Positions 34,241-42,539 of a stretch of 64,000 bases of DNA are shown in pieces. This DNA comes from Ornithinibacillus salinisoli. Lineage in GTDB: Bacteria > Bacillota > Bacilli > Bacillales > Amphibacillaceae. Below the pieces are notes generated by a model. It was not told the DNA's origin. It did not search any database and worked only from the letters and a program-made list of their open reading frames with translations. The position numbers and the translations under genes are program-made. How positions within the stretch are numbered: the first letter of the stretch is position 1; every line of letters begins with the position of its first letter. The stretch is from the NCBI RefSeq assembly GCF_042682545.1, contig NZ_JBHUHQ010000015.1; one strand, 5' to 3'.

Positions 34241-34502
34241 ATTTTTTAAATTTACTTTGGGTGCTTTTGGCTTTTAGTTTGGCCATTAGGTTTGATGTTG
34301 TTTGGGCTGCTTTTTTGGTTGCTTTTTTGTCAATGGAAATGACAGTGATTTCTCCATTGGCTTGCTTCTTTAGGTTGAGGTAAGTGTCTATCTCACTACC
34401 TTGGGGTAAAGTGCTTTTATCTACAATTAATTCCTCATTTATTTCTTCGATGAGTATGACGACTTTGTTATTATCTTCAAATCTATCTATTACACCTATC
34501 AT
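34239..34502 (-). CDS. DUF3006 domain protein
   Basis: 87 residues, ATG with GAGGAGG eight bases upstream. The first 70 residues are the small DUF3006 fold (MIGVIDRFEDNNKVVILIEEINEELIVD ... GEITVISIDKK); the tail is basic (KLKAKSTQSKFKK). Located 12 bases downstream of the ComEC-like metallo-beta-lactamase gene on the same strand; DUF3006 genes are commonly next to such hydrolases. A second, truncated DUF3006 gene starts at 36046. Confidence 0.85.
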   Translation of the reverse strand: MIGVIDRFEDNNKVVILIEEINEELIVDKSTLPQGSEIDTYLNLKKQANGEITVISIDKKATKKAAQTTSNLMAKLKAKSTQSKFKK

Positions 34503-34514
34503 GTAGGTTCCTCC

Positions 34515-35753
34515 TCATGATTCATTTTGAACACATGCTACACCTTCATCTATTATATCCTTTATTCTCGCTGGCCCAATTCCATTTATCGCTTGGAGTC
34601 CATCTATAGAGCTATATGGACGATTATTGATTAACACTTCTGCACGAGCTGGCCCAATATGTTTGACTTTTTGTACTTCATCAACAGAGGCAGTATTGAC
34701 ATTGACACAGCTACTAGAATTTTTCGTGCTTTTACTAGTAACCTCTATATCCAGATTAGACTCGCTAGTTTTAGGGCTAATAGTGCCATCATTTTTGGTT
34801 AGAATGTCATATTTTTTGCCATCTGTTTGAACGATTATTGTGCCATGCACATCTGTCCCATAGAGGGAGATTCCCGCATCTTGGATATAAGAAACGACTT
34901 CGGCATGAGGATGACCATAGCTGTTATCTGTCCCTGCGCTATAAATGGCAATGTCTGGTGAAACAGCTTCGAGAAAAGCAGGATCACTAGATGTAGTGGA
35001 GCCGTGATGTCCGAGTTGTAAAACATCTGCATCTAGATTTATTCCAGAATCGATCATGTTTTGTTCCGCATGTGTATCAGCATCACCCGTGAATAAAAAG
35101 GTTATATCCCCATATGTGAACAATGCAGAAATGGACTCTTCATTTGACTTACCTGTTATTTTATTTGGATAAACAACTTCTATGTCCATGTTTCCTATCT
35201 CAAAAGTCTCACCTGTACGTGGTTCATAATAGTCTGCACTACTATTTAAAACAGCATCTACGGCGGATTGAAACGTTTTTGAGGAGCTTTCATTCCCTGA
35301 CATCCAAACCTCACCAACTTCAAATGCCCTGATTACATCCTCTAATTGCCCGACATGATCAGCATCTGGATGGCTAACAATTACCAAATCCAGGGAGGTG
35401 ATGTTTTGGGATTGTAAATATGTAACTACTTCATTGCCTCGCCAATCCCCAGTATCGAACAGTATATTGTAGTTTTCAAATTGCAGTAAAGTGGCATCGG
35501 CTTGCCCAACGTCGATATAGTGAGCCGATAGCTCGGAAAGTGTACCACCTGAAGTTTCCCTGACCTCCGTGGAATCCGATTGTTCATTTGTCGCAGTAGT
35601 ATTTGAAGCAGTATCTTCAGATGAACTAGAGCTATTCTCTTTGGGTGATTGTTCTTCAGCTGATGGATCATCTATGTCTTCGGTAATAGTTCCCTGCCCA
35701 CAAGCAACTAAGAAAACCGCGAGAAACATGGAAAACAATATGTTCTTTTTCAA
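34515..35753 (-). CDS. ComEC-like metallo-beta-lactamase-fold lipoprotein with ComEA-type HhH domain
   Basis: 412 residues, TTG start after GGGGGAAT. Order: lipoprotein signal with lipobox VACG (about 1-18), a Ser/Glu/Thr-rich linker to about 80, a metallo-beta-lactamase domain of the ComEC C-terminal type (about 85-330; AHYIDVGQADATLLQ, metal motif HPDADHVGQ, later GDADTHAE and LGHHGSTTSSDPAFL), and a helix-hairpin-helix domain (about 345-408, VNTASVDEVQKVKHIGPARAEVLI) like that of the DNA receptor ComEA. The fusion suggests a cell-surface DNA-binding nuclease or phosphodiesterase. Co-transcribed with the DUF3006 gene. Confidence 0.9.
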   Translation of the reverse strand: MKKNILFSMFLAVFLVACGQGTITEDIDDPSAEEQSPKENSSSSSEDTASNTTATNEQSDSTEVRETSGGTLSELSAHYIDVGQADATLLQFENYNILFDTGDWRGNEVVTYLQSQNITSLDLVIVSHPDADHVGQLEDVIRAFEVGEVWMSGNESSSKTFQSAVDAVLNSSADYYEPRTGETFEIGNMDIEVVYPNKITGKSNEESISALFTYGDITFLFTGDADTHAEQNMIDSGINLDADVLQLGHHGSTTSSDPAFLEAVSPDIAIYSAGTDNSYGHPHAEVVSYIQDAGISLYGTDVHGTIIVQTDGKKYDILTKNDGTISPKTSESNLDIEVTSKSTKNSSSCVNVNTASVDEVQKVKHIGPARAEVLINNRPYSSIDGLQAINGIGPARIKDIIDEGVACVQNES

Positions 35754-36045
35754 GTAAATTCCCCCATTGATGTTGATTCATTGTTTGTATTTACTTGTTT
35801 AGCGTATCAAAAATAACATGGAAAATCTATACGGACTCGATTGGTATTAAGCTTGCCAGCTGTATATTTGTGCGATTTCCTGGAGATTAAAAATTGTATT
35901 ATTTGGTAGTAGTTGCTTTTAAAAGATCTATTTTGTTGTAGAAAAAAATTGAATTTAAGTTAGGTGTTGTTGATCGTTTTATGTTTTTCCTAACATGCTT
36001 GACTATACAAATGCTGGCATAATGAGGGAGTGAGAGGTGATCAAA

Positions 36046-36340
36046 ATGTACAACTATTTCCTACGAAAAAACCACATAGTACCCATCTGTTGGTTAGGAT
36101 TGACGATTCTATTCTGTAGTTTTTCACTAGGCAATAAGATTACAGTAATGAATGGAAAGGAACAGTACCTACTGCATGAAGGTAGTCAAGGTTATAATCC
36201 CAACATATTATACGGCGTACTCGATCGCATAGAAGACGAAGAATACGCCGTAATTTTATTGGAAGATATTAACCAAGAACTAATCGTTCGGGTGCCTGGC
36301 ACCGACATGTTTCGACAAAATTCGGGTGGTGACAGGCACC
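36046..36340 (+). pseudogene. DUF3006-type protein truncated by a palindromic repeat
   Basis: Starts at the ATG 36046 behind GAGAGGTGA. The frame has a membrane segment (IVPICWLGLTILFCSFSLG), then the DUF3006 start ILYGVLDRIEDEEYAVILL and EDINQELIV, which aligns with the intact protein at 34.2 kb up to exactly ELIV. Homology then stops: the next codons are palindrome 36291-36340 and the frame runs on, antisense through the Cof gene, to 36684 as a nonsense tail. The second half of the domain is lost, so the gene is probably dead. Confidence 0.7.
36291..36340. repeat. REP-like palindrome, class C, at a gene-truncation junction
   Basis: 50 bp; left arm is the variant GGTGCCTGGCACC, centre GACATGTTTCGACAAAATTCGGGT, right arm GGTGACAGGCACC. 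It ends one base before the reverse-strand stop of the Cof hydrolase gene (36342). Confidence 0.9.
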
Positions 36341-36341
36341 T

Positions 36342-37121
36342 TTATAGCAAGCCGAGCATTTTTAGGCCGTGGTGGATGCCGTTTGATTCGACGGATTTGG
36401 TTATGTGTTGTGCTGCGGATTTTACGATATCTTCTGCATTCCCCATTGCGACGCTGTTTTTAACGGTAGATAACATTTCGATGTCGTTAAGCCCATCTCC
36501 GAATGCGTATCGTTTTTCTTCTGGGTATCCTAGAATTTCAGCGGCTTTTTCAATTCCGATTGCTTTAGAGCCACCTTTTGGTAGGATATCAACAGAATAT
36601 GGGTGCCATCTAATAAAGTCAAAGTCCGTAAATTCCTGTTCATACTGTACTTCATTTCCTTCTTCACAAAATAGCAAGGATTGATATAAATCACGCCCTT
36701 TATAATAATGCGGGTCATGTGTTGGAAAGTGATCTAATTTCAATGAAGCAAGACTTTCATTAATATAATTGTGTTCTGGAACCGTTGCTCTCATGTCCTC
36801 ATGATCCATAAACACTACTGGATGATTGTTTTCTAGAGCCTTTTCCGCTAGTTTTTGTAGCGATGGAATGTGGAGTGGATTAGCATAGACCAATTCCCCT
36901 TTAACTACTACATACTGTCCGTTGTAGCTCACGAATGTATCGATTTCTAACTCTTTCCGGAGATCTTCAAACATAAAAGGTGCACGTCCAGTGGCGATGG
37001 CAACCTCATGTCCTAATTCTTTTAATTTAAATATCGATTCCTTCGTAGATGTAGGTAATTTTTTCTCTCCATTTAATAATGTTCCGTCAATATCAAAAAA
37101 GATCACGTTTTTATTTGTCAT
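36342..37121 (-). CDS. Cof-type HAD-superfamily phosphatase
   Basis: 259 residues, AAAGGAGA upstream of the ATG. HAD motif I is FFDIDGTLL (Asp nucleophile near residue 10), motif II IATGR, motif III Lys near GGSKAIGIEKAA, motif IV GDGLNDIEMLS; the C2B cap lies between about 85 and 180. Family members dephosphorylate sugar phosphates, FMN or pyridoxal phosphate; the substrate cannot be read here. Complete despite the palindrome abutting its stop codon. Confidence 0.93.
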   Translation of the reverse strand: MTNKNVIFFDIDGTLLNGEKKLPTSTKESIFKLKELGHEVAIATGRAPFMFEDLRKELEIDTFVSYNGQYVVVKGELVYANPLHIPSLQKLAEKALENNHPVVFMDHEDMRATVPEHNYINESLASLKLDHFPTHDPHYYKGRDLYQSLLFCEEGNEVQYEQEFTDFDFIRWHPYSVDILPKGGSKAIGIEKAAEILGYPEEKRYAFGDGLNDIEMLSTVKNSVAMGNAEDIVKSAAQHITKSVESNGIHHGLKMLGLL

Positions 37122-37502
37122 GGCTATCCTGTCTCCTTTATTATGTACAATTTCCTGAACTGTTTTTTCTCATCCATTCTAATGTATGAAAGGCTTTTCA
37201 TGTCAACGTATTACGTTTGACATTCTAGATTGCATCTATTGTGAAAAAAATAATACGATAAGAAGATGGGTATTTCGTCATGGTATCATTTTCCAAAAAT
37301 AATAGATTTCGGCTATTTATCAACGATATAAACATACGGTAATATAATTACAAAATCATAAATCGTATAAATAGACGGAATCATCTTGAAATTACAATAC
37401 GATTCTTCGGGCCTAATGTCCTATTATATAAGGATACAATTTAGGTGTTGTTAGCCAGCTAGTGAATCCGACTCCTACGATTTGTGAACTGTGGAGGAAA
37501 TG
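37122..37502. other. Intergenic stretch without a recognisable gene
   Basis: About 380 AT-rich bases between the divergent Cof gene and the small ORF at 37503. It must hold the promoters of both. TTGACA occurs at about 37214 without a convincing partner box; an imperfect inverted repeat with TGTCCT and AGGATACA halves lies near 37420-37440. No coding frame or RNA gene seen. Confidence 0.5.
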
Positions 37503-37667
37503 ATGAAAAAATTATTTTATCGTTCAAAACACTTTTGGCATGTGTTAAAAGGAAAAGAATTATTAACAGTGATTCCAGATTGCCTGGATAAAGATATGAG
37601 ATCCCGGCTGCAAACGAAAGCAAACTACCATGAGCAGTCCGCAATCCGTTCTATTCATAAATGTTAA
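37503..37667 (+). CDS. Small hypothetical protein (54 residues)
   Basis: Begins MKKLFYRSKHFWHVLKGKEL and ends SAIRSIHKC; basic, soluble, no membrane segment. TGGAGGA lies just before the tandem ATGATG (37500, 37503). Not recognised; support is the ribosome binding site and sensible composition only. Could be a small regulatory or spore-related protein, or a chance ORF. Confidence 0.45.
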   Translation: MKKLFYRSKHFWHVLKGKELLTVIPDCLDKDMRSRLQTKANYHEQSAIRSIHKC

Positions 37668-37787
37668 AGCGCTGATTTTAGGTGCTTTTTTGCTATGAAG
37701 ATGCTAATTTGTTGTTACACCTCAGTTCACATGGTATGATATCTTCAAAAATTTTAAATTTTTATAATATTAGGTAACTTCCTCGCG

Positions 37788-37793
37788 TATAAT
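37788..37793 (+). promoter_or_regulatory. Consensus -10 box upstream of the OFA transporter gene
   Basis: TATAAT after GCG, 150 bases before the start codon; no good -35 box at 16-18 bases. The leader that follows contains the short inverted repeat TCCAC/GTGGA (about 37885-37905) just before the AAGGGAGG site. Confidence 0.35.
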
Positions 37794-37942
37794 ACAACCC
37801 CAGATAGCATCATGTATAACTACGATTCTTTACATAAAACAGCTGTGTTACTACTTGAGCAATCCAAATTAGAGAAAAGCCATTCCACGTTCACTTGTAG
37901 TGGAGGGATTTCTATAAATATATGATTTAAGGGAGGATTATT

Positions 37943-39229
37943 ATGGACAAGGTAAAAAATCGATGGCTTATTGCTGCATCTGCGGTAGGAATTCATCTCT
38001 CTATTGGGTCTGCATATGCATGGAGTGTATTTACAAATCCAATGGTCGATCAATTTGGATGGGAACAAACACAGGTTTCCACGGCTTTTAGCATTGCTAT
38101 TTTCTTCTTAGGTTTTTCGGCAGCATTTATGGGGAGATTCGTTGAAAAGAGTGGTCCAAGAAAGTCGGGGATGCTGGCAGCACTATTTTTTGGTGTAGGT
38201 GTTGCTGGATCTGGACTTGCTACTGCAACGGAATCATTGTTATTGCTCTACCTATTTTATGGTGTTATCGGTGGTATTGGATTAGGTATTGGTTATATTT
38301 CCCCTGTATCCACGCTAGTAAAATGGTTCCCAGATCGTCGTGGTCTTGCTACAGGGCTTGCTATTATGGGATTTGGATTTGCAGCGATGATTAGTGGTCC
38401 TGCTGCAGCATCACTAATTGATTCGGCAGGAATCTCTAATACATTCTTCATTTTAGGGGCTATCTACTTTATTGTAATGACAGCTTCTGCACAGTATTTA
38501 GCGCCACCTCCAGAAGGATGGGCGCCAAAAGGATTCACAGAAAAACAGGAATCAGAAACAGCAAAAGGAAAAATAAAAGAAGACTTGTCACAGCTCACAG
38601 CAAATGAAGCAATTAAAACTCGTCGCTTCTGGATGCTATGGTTAATGTTATTTATTAACGTAACCTGTGGTATTGCTATTTTAGCTGTTGCTTCACCAAT
38701 GGCACAGGAGATTACAGGCATGACAGTGATAGCAGCTGCAGCGATGGTTGGGGTATTAGGATTGTTTAATGGCGGAGGAAGACTTGCATGGGCTTCACTA
38801 TCTGACTATATTGGTCGTCCGAACGTATATACAGCATTCTTCGTAATTCAGGTAGTTGCATTTTTCATGCTTCCATTTGCATCAAACCCGATAGTGTTCC
38901 AAGTTCTCCTATTTGCTATTTTAACTTGCTATGGTGGTGGTTTTGCTTCTGTACCAGCGTATATTGGAGATTTATTTGGTACCAAACAGCTAGGAGCAAT
39001 TCACGGATATATTTTAACAGCTTGGGCAATGGCAGGAGTTGTCGGACCGATTCTCTTATCATTGATTTATGATTCTACGAATAGTTATAATATAACTATG
39101 ATGATCTTTGGTGTCATGTTCGTTATCGCTTTTGCAATCTCGCTTTTAATTCGTGTCGATATTAATAGATTACGAGGGAAGCAACAAGCTAACGTGAAAA
39201 AGGTAAGTGGAGTAGCAAAAGAAGCATAA
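37943..39229 (+). CDS. OFA-family MFS transporter (oxalate/formate antiporter type)
   Basis: 428 residues, twelve membrane helices, with the family start RWLIAASAVGIHLSIGSAYAWSVF and the MFS loop motif in PDRRGLATGLAIMGFGF. OFA members exchange oxalate for formate or carry related small carboxylates. It is followed 79 bases later by an FdhF-type molybdoenzyme, FdhD and MoaA, so formate or a formate precursor is the likely cargo. AAGGGAGG precedes the ATG. Confidence 0.88.
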   Translation: MDKVKNRWLIAASAVGIHLSIGSAYAWSVFTNPMVDQFGWEQTQVSTAFSIAIFFLGFSAAFMGRFVEKSGPRKSGMLAALFFGVGVAGSGLATATESLLLLYLFYGVIGGIGLGIGYISPVSTLVKWFPDRRGLATGLAIMGFGFAAMISGPAAASLIDSAGISNTFFILGAIYFIVMTASAQYLAPPPEGWAPKGFTEKQESETAKGKIKEDLSQLTANEAIKTRRFWMLWLMLFINVTCGIAILAVASPMAQEITGMTVIAAAAMVGVLGLFNGGGRLAWASLSDYIGRPNVYTAFFVIQVVAFFMLPFASNPIVFQVLLFAILTCYGGGFASVPAYIGDLFGTKQLGAIHGYILTAWAMAGVVGPILLSLIYDSTNSYNITMMIFGVMFVIAFAISLLIRVDINRLRGKQQANVKKVSGVAKEA

Positions 39230-39234
39230 TGGTT

Positions 39235-39270
39235 AGGGTCAGTCTCCCCAATGATTTGGGAGTTGACCCT
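39235..39270 (+). promoter_or_regulatory. Stem-loop between the transporter and fdhF-like genes
   Basis: AGGGTCA and CTCCC pair with GGGAG and TGACCCT around an AATGATTT loop; no T run follows, so it is probably an attenuator or mRNA-processing hairpin, allowing partial read-through. Confidence 0.6.
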
Positions 39271-39308
39271 TATAGAATATGTAAGAAATTTTTAAGGAGG
39301 GGTAACTG

Positions 39309-41660
39309 TTGGGAAATACAAAACACACTGGCCCAATTAAATTATCTAAGAAGCCAGATCCAAGTCTTTGGGCTAGTAAAGTTCCATTTGGCTTAGGAAA
39401 AATTAAACCGCATCATATTCGCGATACAATGAAGGTCGTGTGGGAAAATAAAGATAATCTTCCTTATGCAACCCGTATCCTTACCCAAGGTGTTTGTGAT
39501 GGGTGTGCTCTAGGTGTTTCAGGGCTTCAGGATCAAACATTAAAGGGACCGCATGTTTGTACAACTCGTCTAAATGTACTTCGATTAAACACCATGTCAG
39601 CAATAAAAGAAAATATTCTACATGCAGATATAGATGAGCTTCGTAAAATGAGCAGTACAGAATTACGTCAACTTGGAAGAATTCCATATCCAATTATAAG
39701 GGAACCAGGAGAAAGAAGGTTTCGTCGTATTTCTTGGGATGATGCGTTAGATAAAATTTCCGATAAAATGAAAGCGCTTGACCCGAAACAATATGCTTTT
39801 TATACGACTTCTCGTGGAATTACCAATGAAGTGTATTATACATTAGGTAAAGTTGCTCGTTATCTAGGTACGAATAATATTGATAACGCATCTAGGATAT
39901 GCCACTCCCCATCCAAAACAGCTCTGAGTCGTTCCATTGGTGTTGGTGCTTCGACATGTAATTATAAAGATTGGATCGGTACCGATGTTCTTGTGTTTTG
40001 GGGGTCTGTTGCGGCAAATAATCAGCCCGTTTCGACGAAATATATGTATGCTGCTAAACGAAAAGGCACAAAGATAATTGTCATTAATCCATACCACGAG
40101 CCATCGATGGATCATTACTGGGTACCGTCGATTCCTGAATCTGCTTTATTTGGAACAAAAATTGCCGATGACGTGTATCAGGTAAATATTGGTGGAGATA
40201 TTGCCTTTATGCATGGAGTGATGAAGCATTGGTTTGATATGGAAGAAAATAAACCCGGTTCAGCTATAAATCATGATTTTATTAAAGATCATGTAAATGG
40301 TTTTGCTTCATTGAAGAATAAAGTTCAATCGTTTCGTTGGGAACAATTAGAGAAATCGTCTGGTCTTGAAAAAGCTAGAATGATAGAGTTAGCGGAATTA
40401 CTTGCTAAGTCAAAATCTGCTGTATTTGTTTGGTCAATGGGGCTAACACAGCATCGATTCGGTACAGATAATGTATCACAAATTGCAAATCTAGCCTTGT
40501 TACGTGGATTTATTGGTAGGGAGCATTGTGGCTTAATGCCAATCCGCGGGCATTCCGGTGTGCAAGGTTCCGGAGAAATGGGTGCCGATCCATTTGTACT
40601 ACCAGGTGGTGGAATGGATGAGAAAAATAGAAAAAGAGTTGAGGAGATTTGGGGATTTGATATTCCTAAATGGCAAGGAGACATTGTTGGTGTATCATTA
40701 GAGAATGCTATTTTACCTGAGGACCATGAAAGAAAGCTAAAGTTATTTTATATGTCCGGTGGTAATTTCCTAGAGACAATGCCAGACCCAGATTTTGTGA
40801 AGCAATGTTTAGAAAATGTCGACATTCGCGTTCATCAAGATATTATCTTAAATACATCTACATTAGTAGATGCTAAGGAAGCGACCATTGTATTACCAGC
40901 TATGACCCGTTATGAGCAACCTGGTGGTGGAACATCTACTTCTACAGAACGGATGGTGTATTATTCACCTGAAATTAAAGGTCCGAGAATTGAAGAAGCA
41001 AGATCAGAATGGGAAATATACGTAGATTTAGCAAAACGGGTAAAGCCTGATGGTCAGCATGTAATAGATTTTAAGGATACATTTGAGATACGTAAAGAAA
41101 TTGCCGAGGCTGCTCCTAATTATGAGGGTGTTCAGCATTTGAAAGATCGTGGTGATGTGTTTCAATGGGGAGGAGCTTGGTTATGTGAGGATGGTGTTTG
41201 TCCAACACCTGATGGCAAAGGAAACTTAATTTCAATGGAATTGCCGGAGCTTCGCAAGCCGGAAGGACACTTTTATGTGACAACCAGAAGGGGTAAGCAA
41301 TTTAATTCCATGATTTATAGTGACAAGGATCCTTTTAATGCTGCGGATCGATATGATGTTTTAATGAATGAAAAGGATGGGCAGGAATTAGACATTCATG
41401 AAGGTGAGGCGGTTGTTGTATATAATCAACACGGTACGTTTAATGGTCGGGCTAAATTTGTTCCATTAAAATCTGGAAATATCGAAGTCCATTGGCCTGA
41501 AGGTAATGTACTGATTCCAAAAGGCGTTTATGAACATTTAGCAGGTATACCGGAATATAATGCAGCAGTTATTATTGAGAAAGCAGAAACCTACTTCGCC
41601 CATAAAGATACAAAATATGTAGAAAAACGGATTGATGAGCTTGAAATGGAAACAAGTTAG
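39309..41660 (+). CDS. FdhF/YdeP-family molybdopterin oxidoreductase (formate dehydrogenase-like)
   Basis: 783 residues, TTG start with AGGAGGGG seven bases upstream. Molybdopterin-bis(MGD) enzyme of the YdeP-type alpha-subunit group. The N-terminus has only a partial Cys pattern (GVCDGCALG near residue 60). Cys198 in SRICHSPS stands where FdhH has selenocysteine and is the expected Mo ligand, so no Sec insertion is needed. MGD-binding regions: VFWGSVAANNQP, MPIRGHSGVQGSGEMGADP; the C-terminal MopB_CT domain starts near LRKPEGHFYVTTRRGKQFN. Oxidises formate or a related substrate in the cytoplasm. Cluster with FdhD and MoaA fits cofactor needs. Confidence 0.92.
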   Translation: MGNTKHTGPIKLSKKPDPSLWASKVPFGLGKIKPHHIRDTMKVVWENKDNLPYATRILTQGVCDGCALGVSGLQDQTLKGPHVCTTRLNVLRLNTMSAIKENILHADIDELRKMSSTELRQLGRIPYPIIREPGERRFRRISWDDALDKISDKMKALDPKQYAFYTTSRGITNEVYYTLGKVARYLGTNNIDNASRICHSPSKTALSRSIGVGASTCNYKDWIGTDVLVFWGSVAANNQPVSTKYMYAAKRKGTKIIVINPYHEPSMDHYWVPSIPESALFGTKIADDVYQVNIGGDIAFMHGVMKHWFDMEENKPGSAINHDFIKDHVNGFASLKNKVQSFRWEQLEKSSGLEKARMIELAELLAKSKSAVFVWSMGLTQHRFGTDNVSQIANLALLRGFIGREHCGLMPIRGHSGVQGSGEMGADPFVLPGGGMDEKNRKRVEEIWGFDIPKWQGDIVGVSLENAILPEDHERKLKLFYMSGGNFLETMPDPDFVKQCLENVDIRVHQDIILNTSTLVDAKEATIVLPAMTRYEQPGGGTSTSTERMVYYSPEIKGPRIEEARSEWEIYVDLAKRVKPDGQHVIDFKDTFEIRKEIAEAAPNYEGVQHLKDRGDVFQWGGAWLCEDGVCPTPDGKGNLISMELPELRKPEGHFYVTTRRGKQFNSMIYSDKDPFNAADRYDVLMNEKDGQELDIHEGEAVVVYNQHGTFNGRAKFVPLKSGNIEVHWPEGNVLIPKGVYEHLAGIPEYNAAVIIEKAETYFAHKDTKYVEKRIDELEMETS

Positions 41661-41672
41661 AGGGTGGATGGT

Positions 41673-42470
41673 ATGAGCGACACCAAACAAGATGGCTGGG
41701 AGACAATTCGTTTTGATGGAGTGTCAAAAACAGTTATAGATGAGGAAATAGCATCTGAATTTGCCTTAACAATTGTTCTAAATGGGGAAGAGTTTGCAAC
41801 AATGGTATGTTCACCAAATGATTTACAGGAGCTTGTCATTGGTTTTCTTGCTTCGGAAGGTATTATTCGTACGTTTGCAGAGGTAAAAACTATTTCGCTT
41901 GATGAAGCTATGGGATTTGCATATGTAGAGATTTATAAACAAATTGATTTCATGCAACAGGATCATTCCAAGCGTGTTATTGGTTCTTGCTGTGGTAAAA
42001 GTAGACAGTTTTATTTTAAAAGTGATGTAAAAACTGCTAAAACAATAACTAGTACGATATCACTATCTGTAACACAATGTTATCATTTAATGAAGAAGTT
42101 ACAGGCAAGCTCGGAACAATTTAAGCGAACCGGTGGCGTTCACAATGCAGCACTTGCACGTAAAGATGAGCTACTAACTATTCGAACAGATATTGGGAGA
42201 CATAATGCACTTGATAAAATATATGGGCATTTGTTGCAAAATCAAATTCCAGTAAAGGATAAATTCATCGTTTTTAGTGGTAGGATTTCATCAGAAGTTT
42301 TATTAAAAATCTCTAAAATAGGAGCTGGGATTTTACTATCCAAATCTGCTCCTACTGATTTAGCGCTCAAATTAGCTGATGACTTAGGTATTACCGTGAT
42401 CGGGTTTGCTAGAGGAAATAAAATGAATGTATATACGCACCCTGAACGAATTCTGGAAGCACACATTTAA
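41673..42470 (+). CDS. fdhD: Formate dehydrogenase accessory sulfurtransferase FdhD
   Basis: 265 residues from the ATG at 41673 with AGAGGGTGG just upstream; a GTG at 41664 overlaps that site. FdhD transfers sulfur from a Cys desulfurase to the Mo of the formate dehydrogenase cofactor. The mobile Cys loop is GSCCGKS near residue 105, and the family stretches FKRTGGVHNAAL and DIGRHNALDKIYG near 150-175 are present. The start lies 12 bases after the FdhF-like stop, so the two are co-translated in one operon. Confidence 0.95.
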   Translation: MSDTKQDGWETIRFDGVSKTVIDEEIASEFALTIVLNGEEFATMVCSPNDLQELVIGFLASEGIIRTFAEVKTISLDEAMGFAYVEIYKQIDFMQQDHSKRVIGSCCGKSRQFYFKSDVKTAKTITSTISLSVTQCYHLMKKLQASSEQFKRTGGVHNAALARKDELLTIRTDIGRHNALDKIYGHLLQNQIPVKDKFIVFSGRISSEVLLKISKIGAGILLSKSAPTDLALKLADDLGITVIGFARGNKMNVYTHPERILEAHI

Positions 42471-42539
42471 ATGATAGCTAACGAAATTTACGTTTGTTTG
42501 GTAGAATGAAGATTAGAAATCTTTTTAGGAGGGGATCCC

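Noticed and set aside
36341..36684. C-terminal extension of the truncated DUF3006 frame
   Set aside because: It is antisense to the well-supported Cof hydrolase gene and arises only because the palindrome carries no in-frame stop.
37668..37942. Molybdenum-cofactor riboswitch before the OFA transporter
   Set aside because: Apart from a short TCCAC/GTGGA hairpin I could not find the conserved Moco aptamer features.
39898..39905. Selenocysteine in the FdhF-like protein
   Set aside because: The corresponding codon is TGC (Cys198), not TGA, so no Sec insertion is needed.
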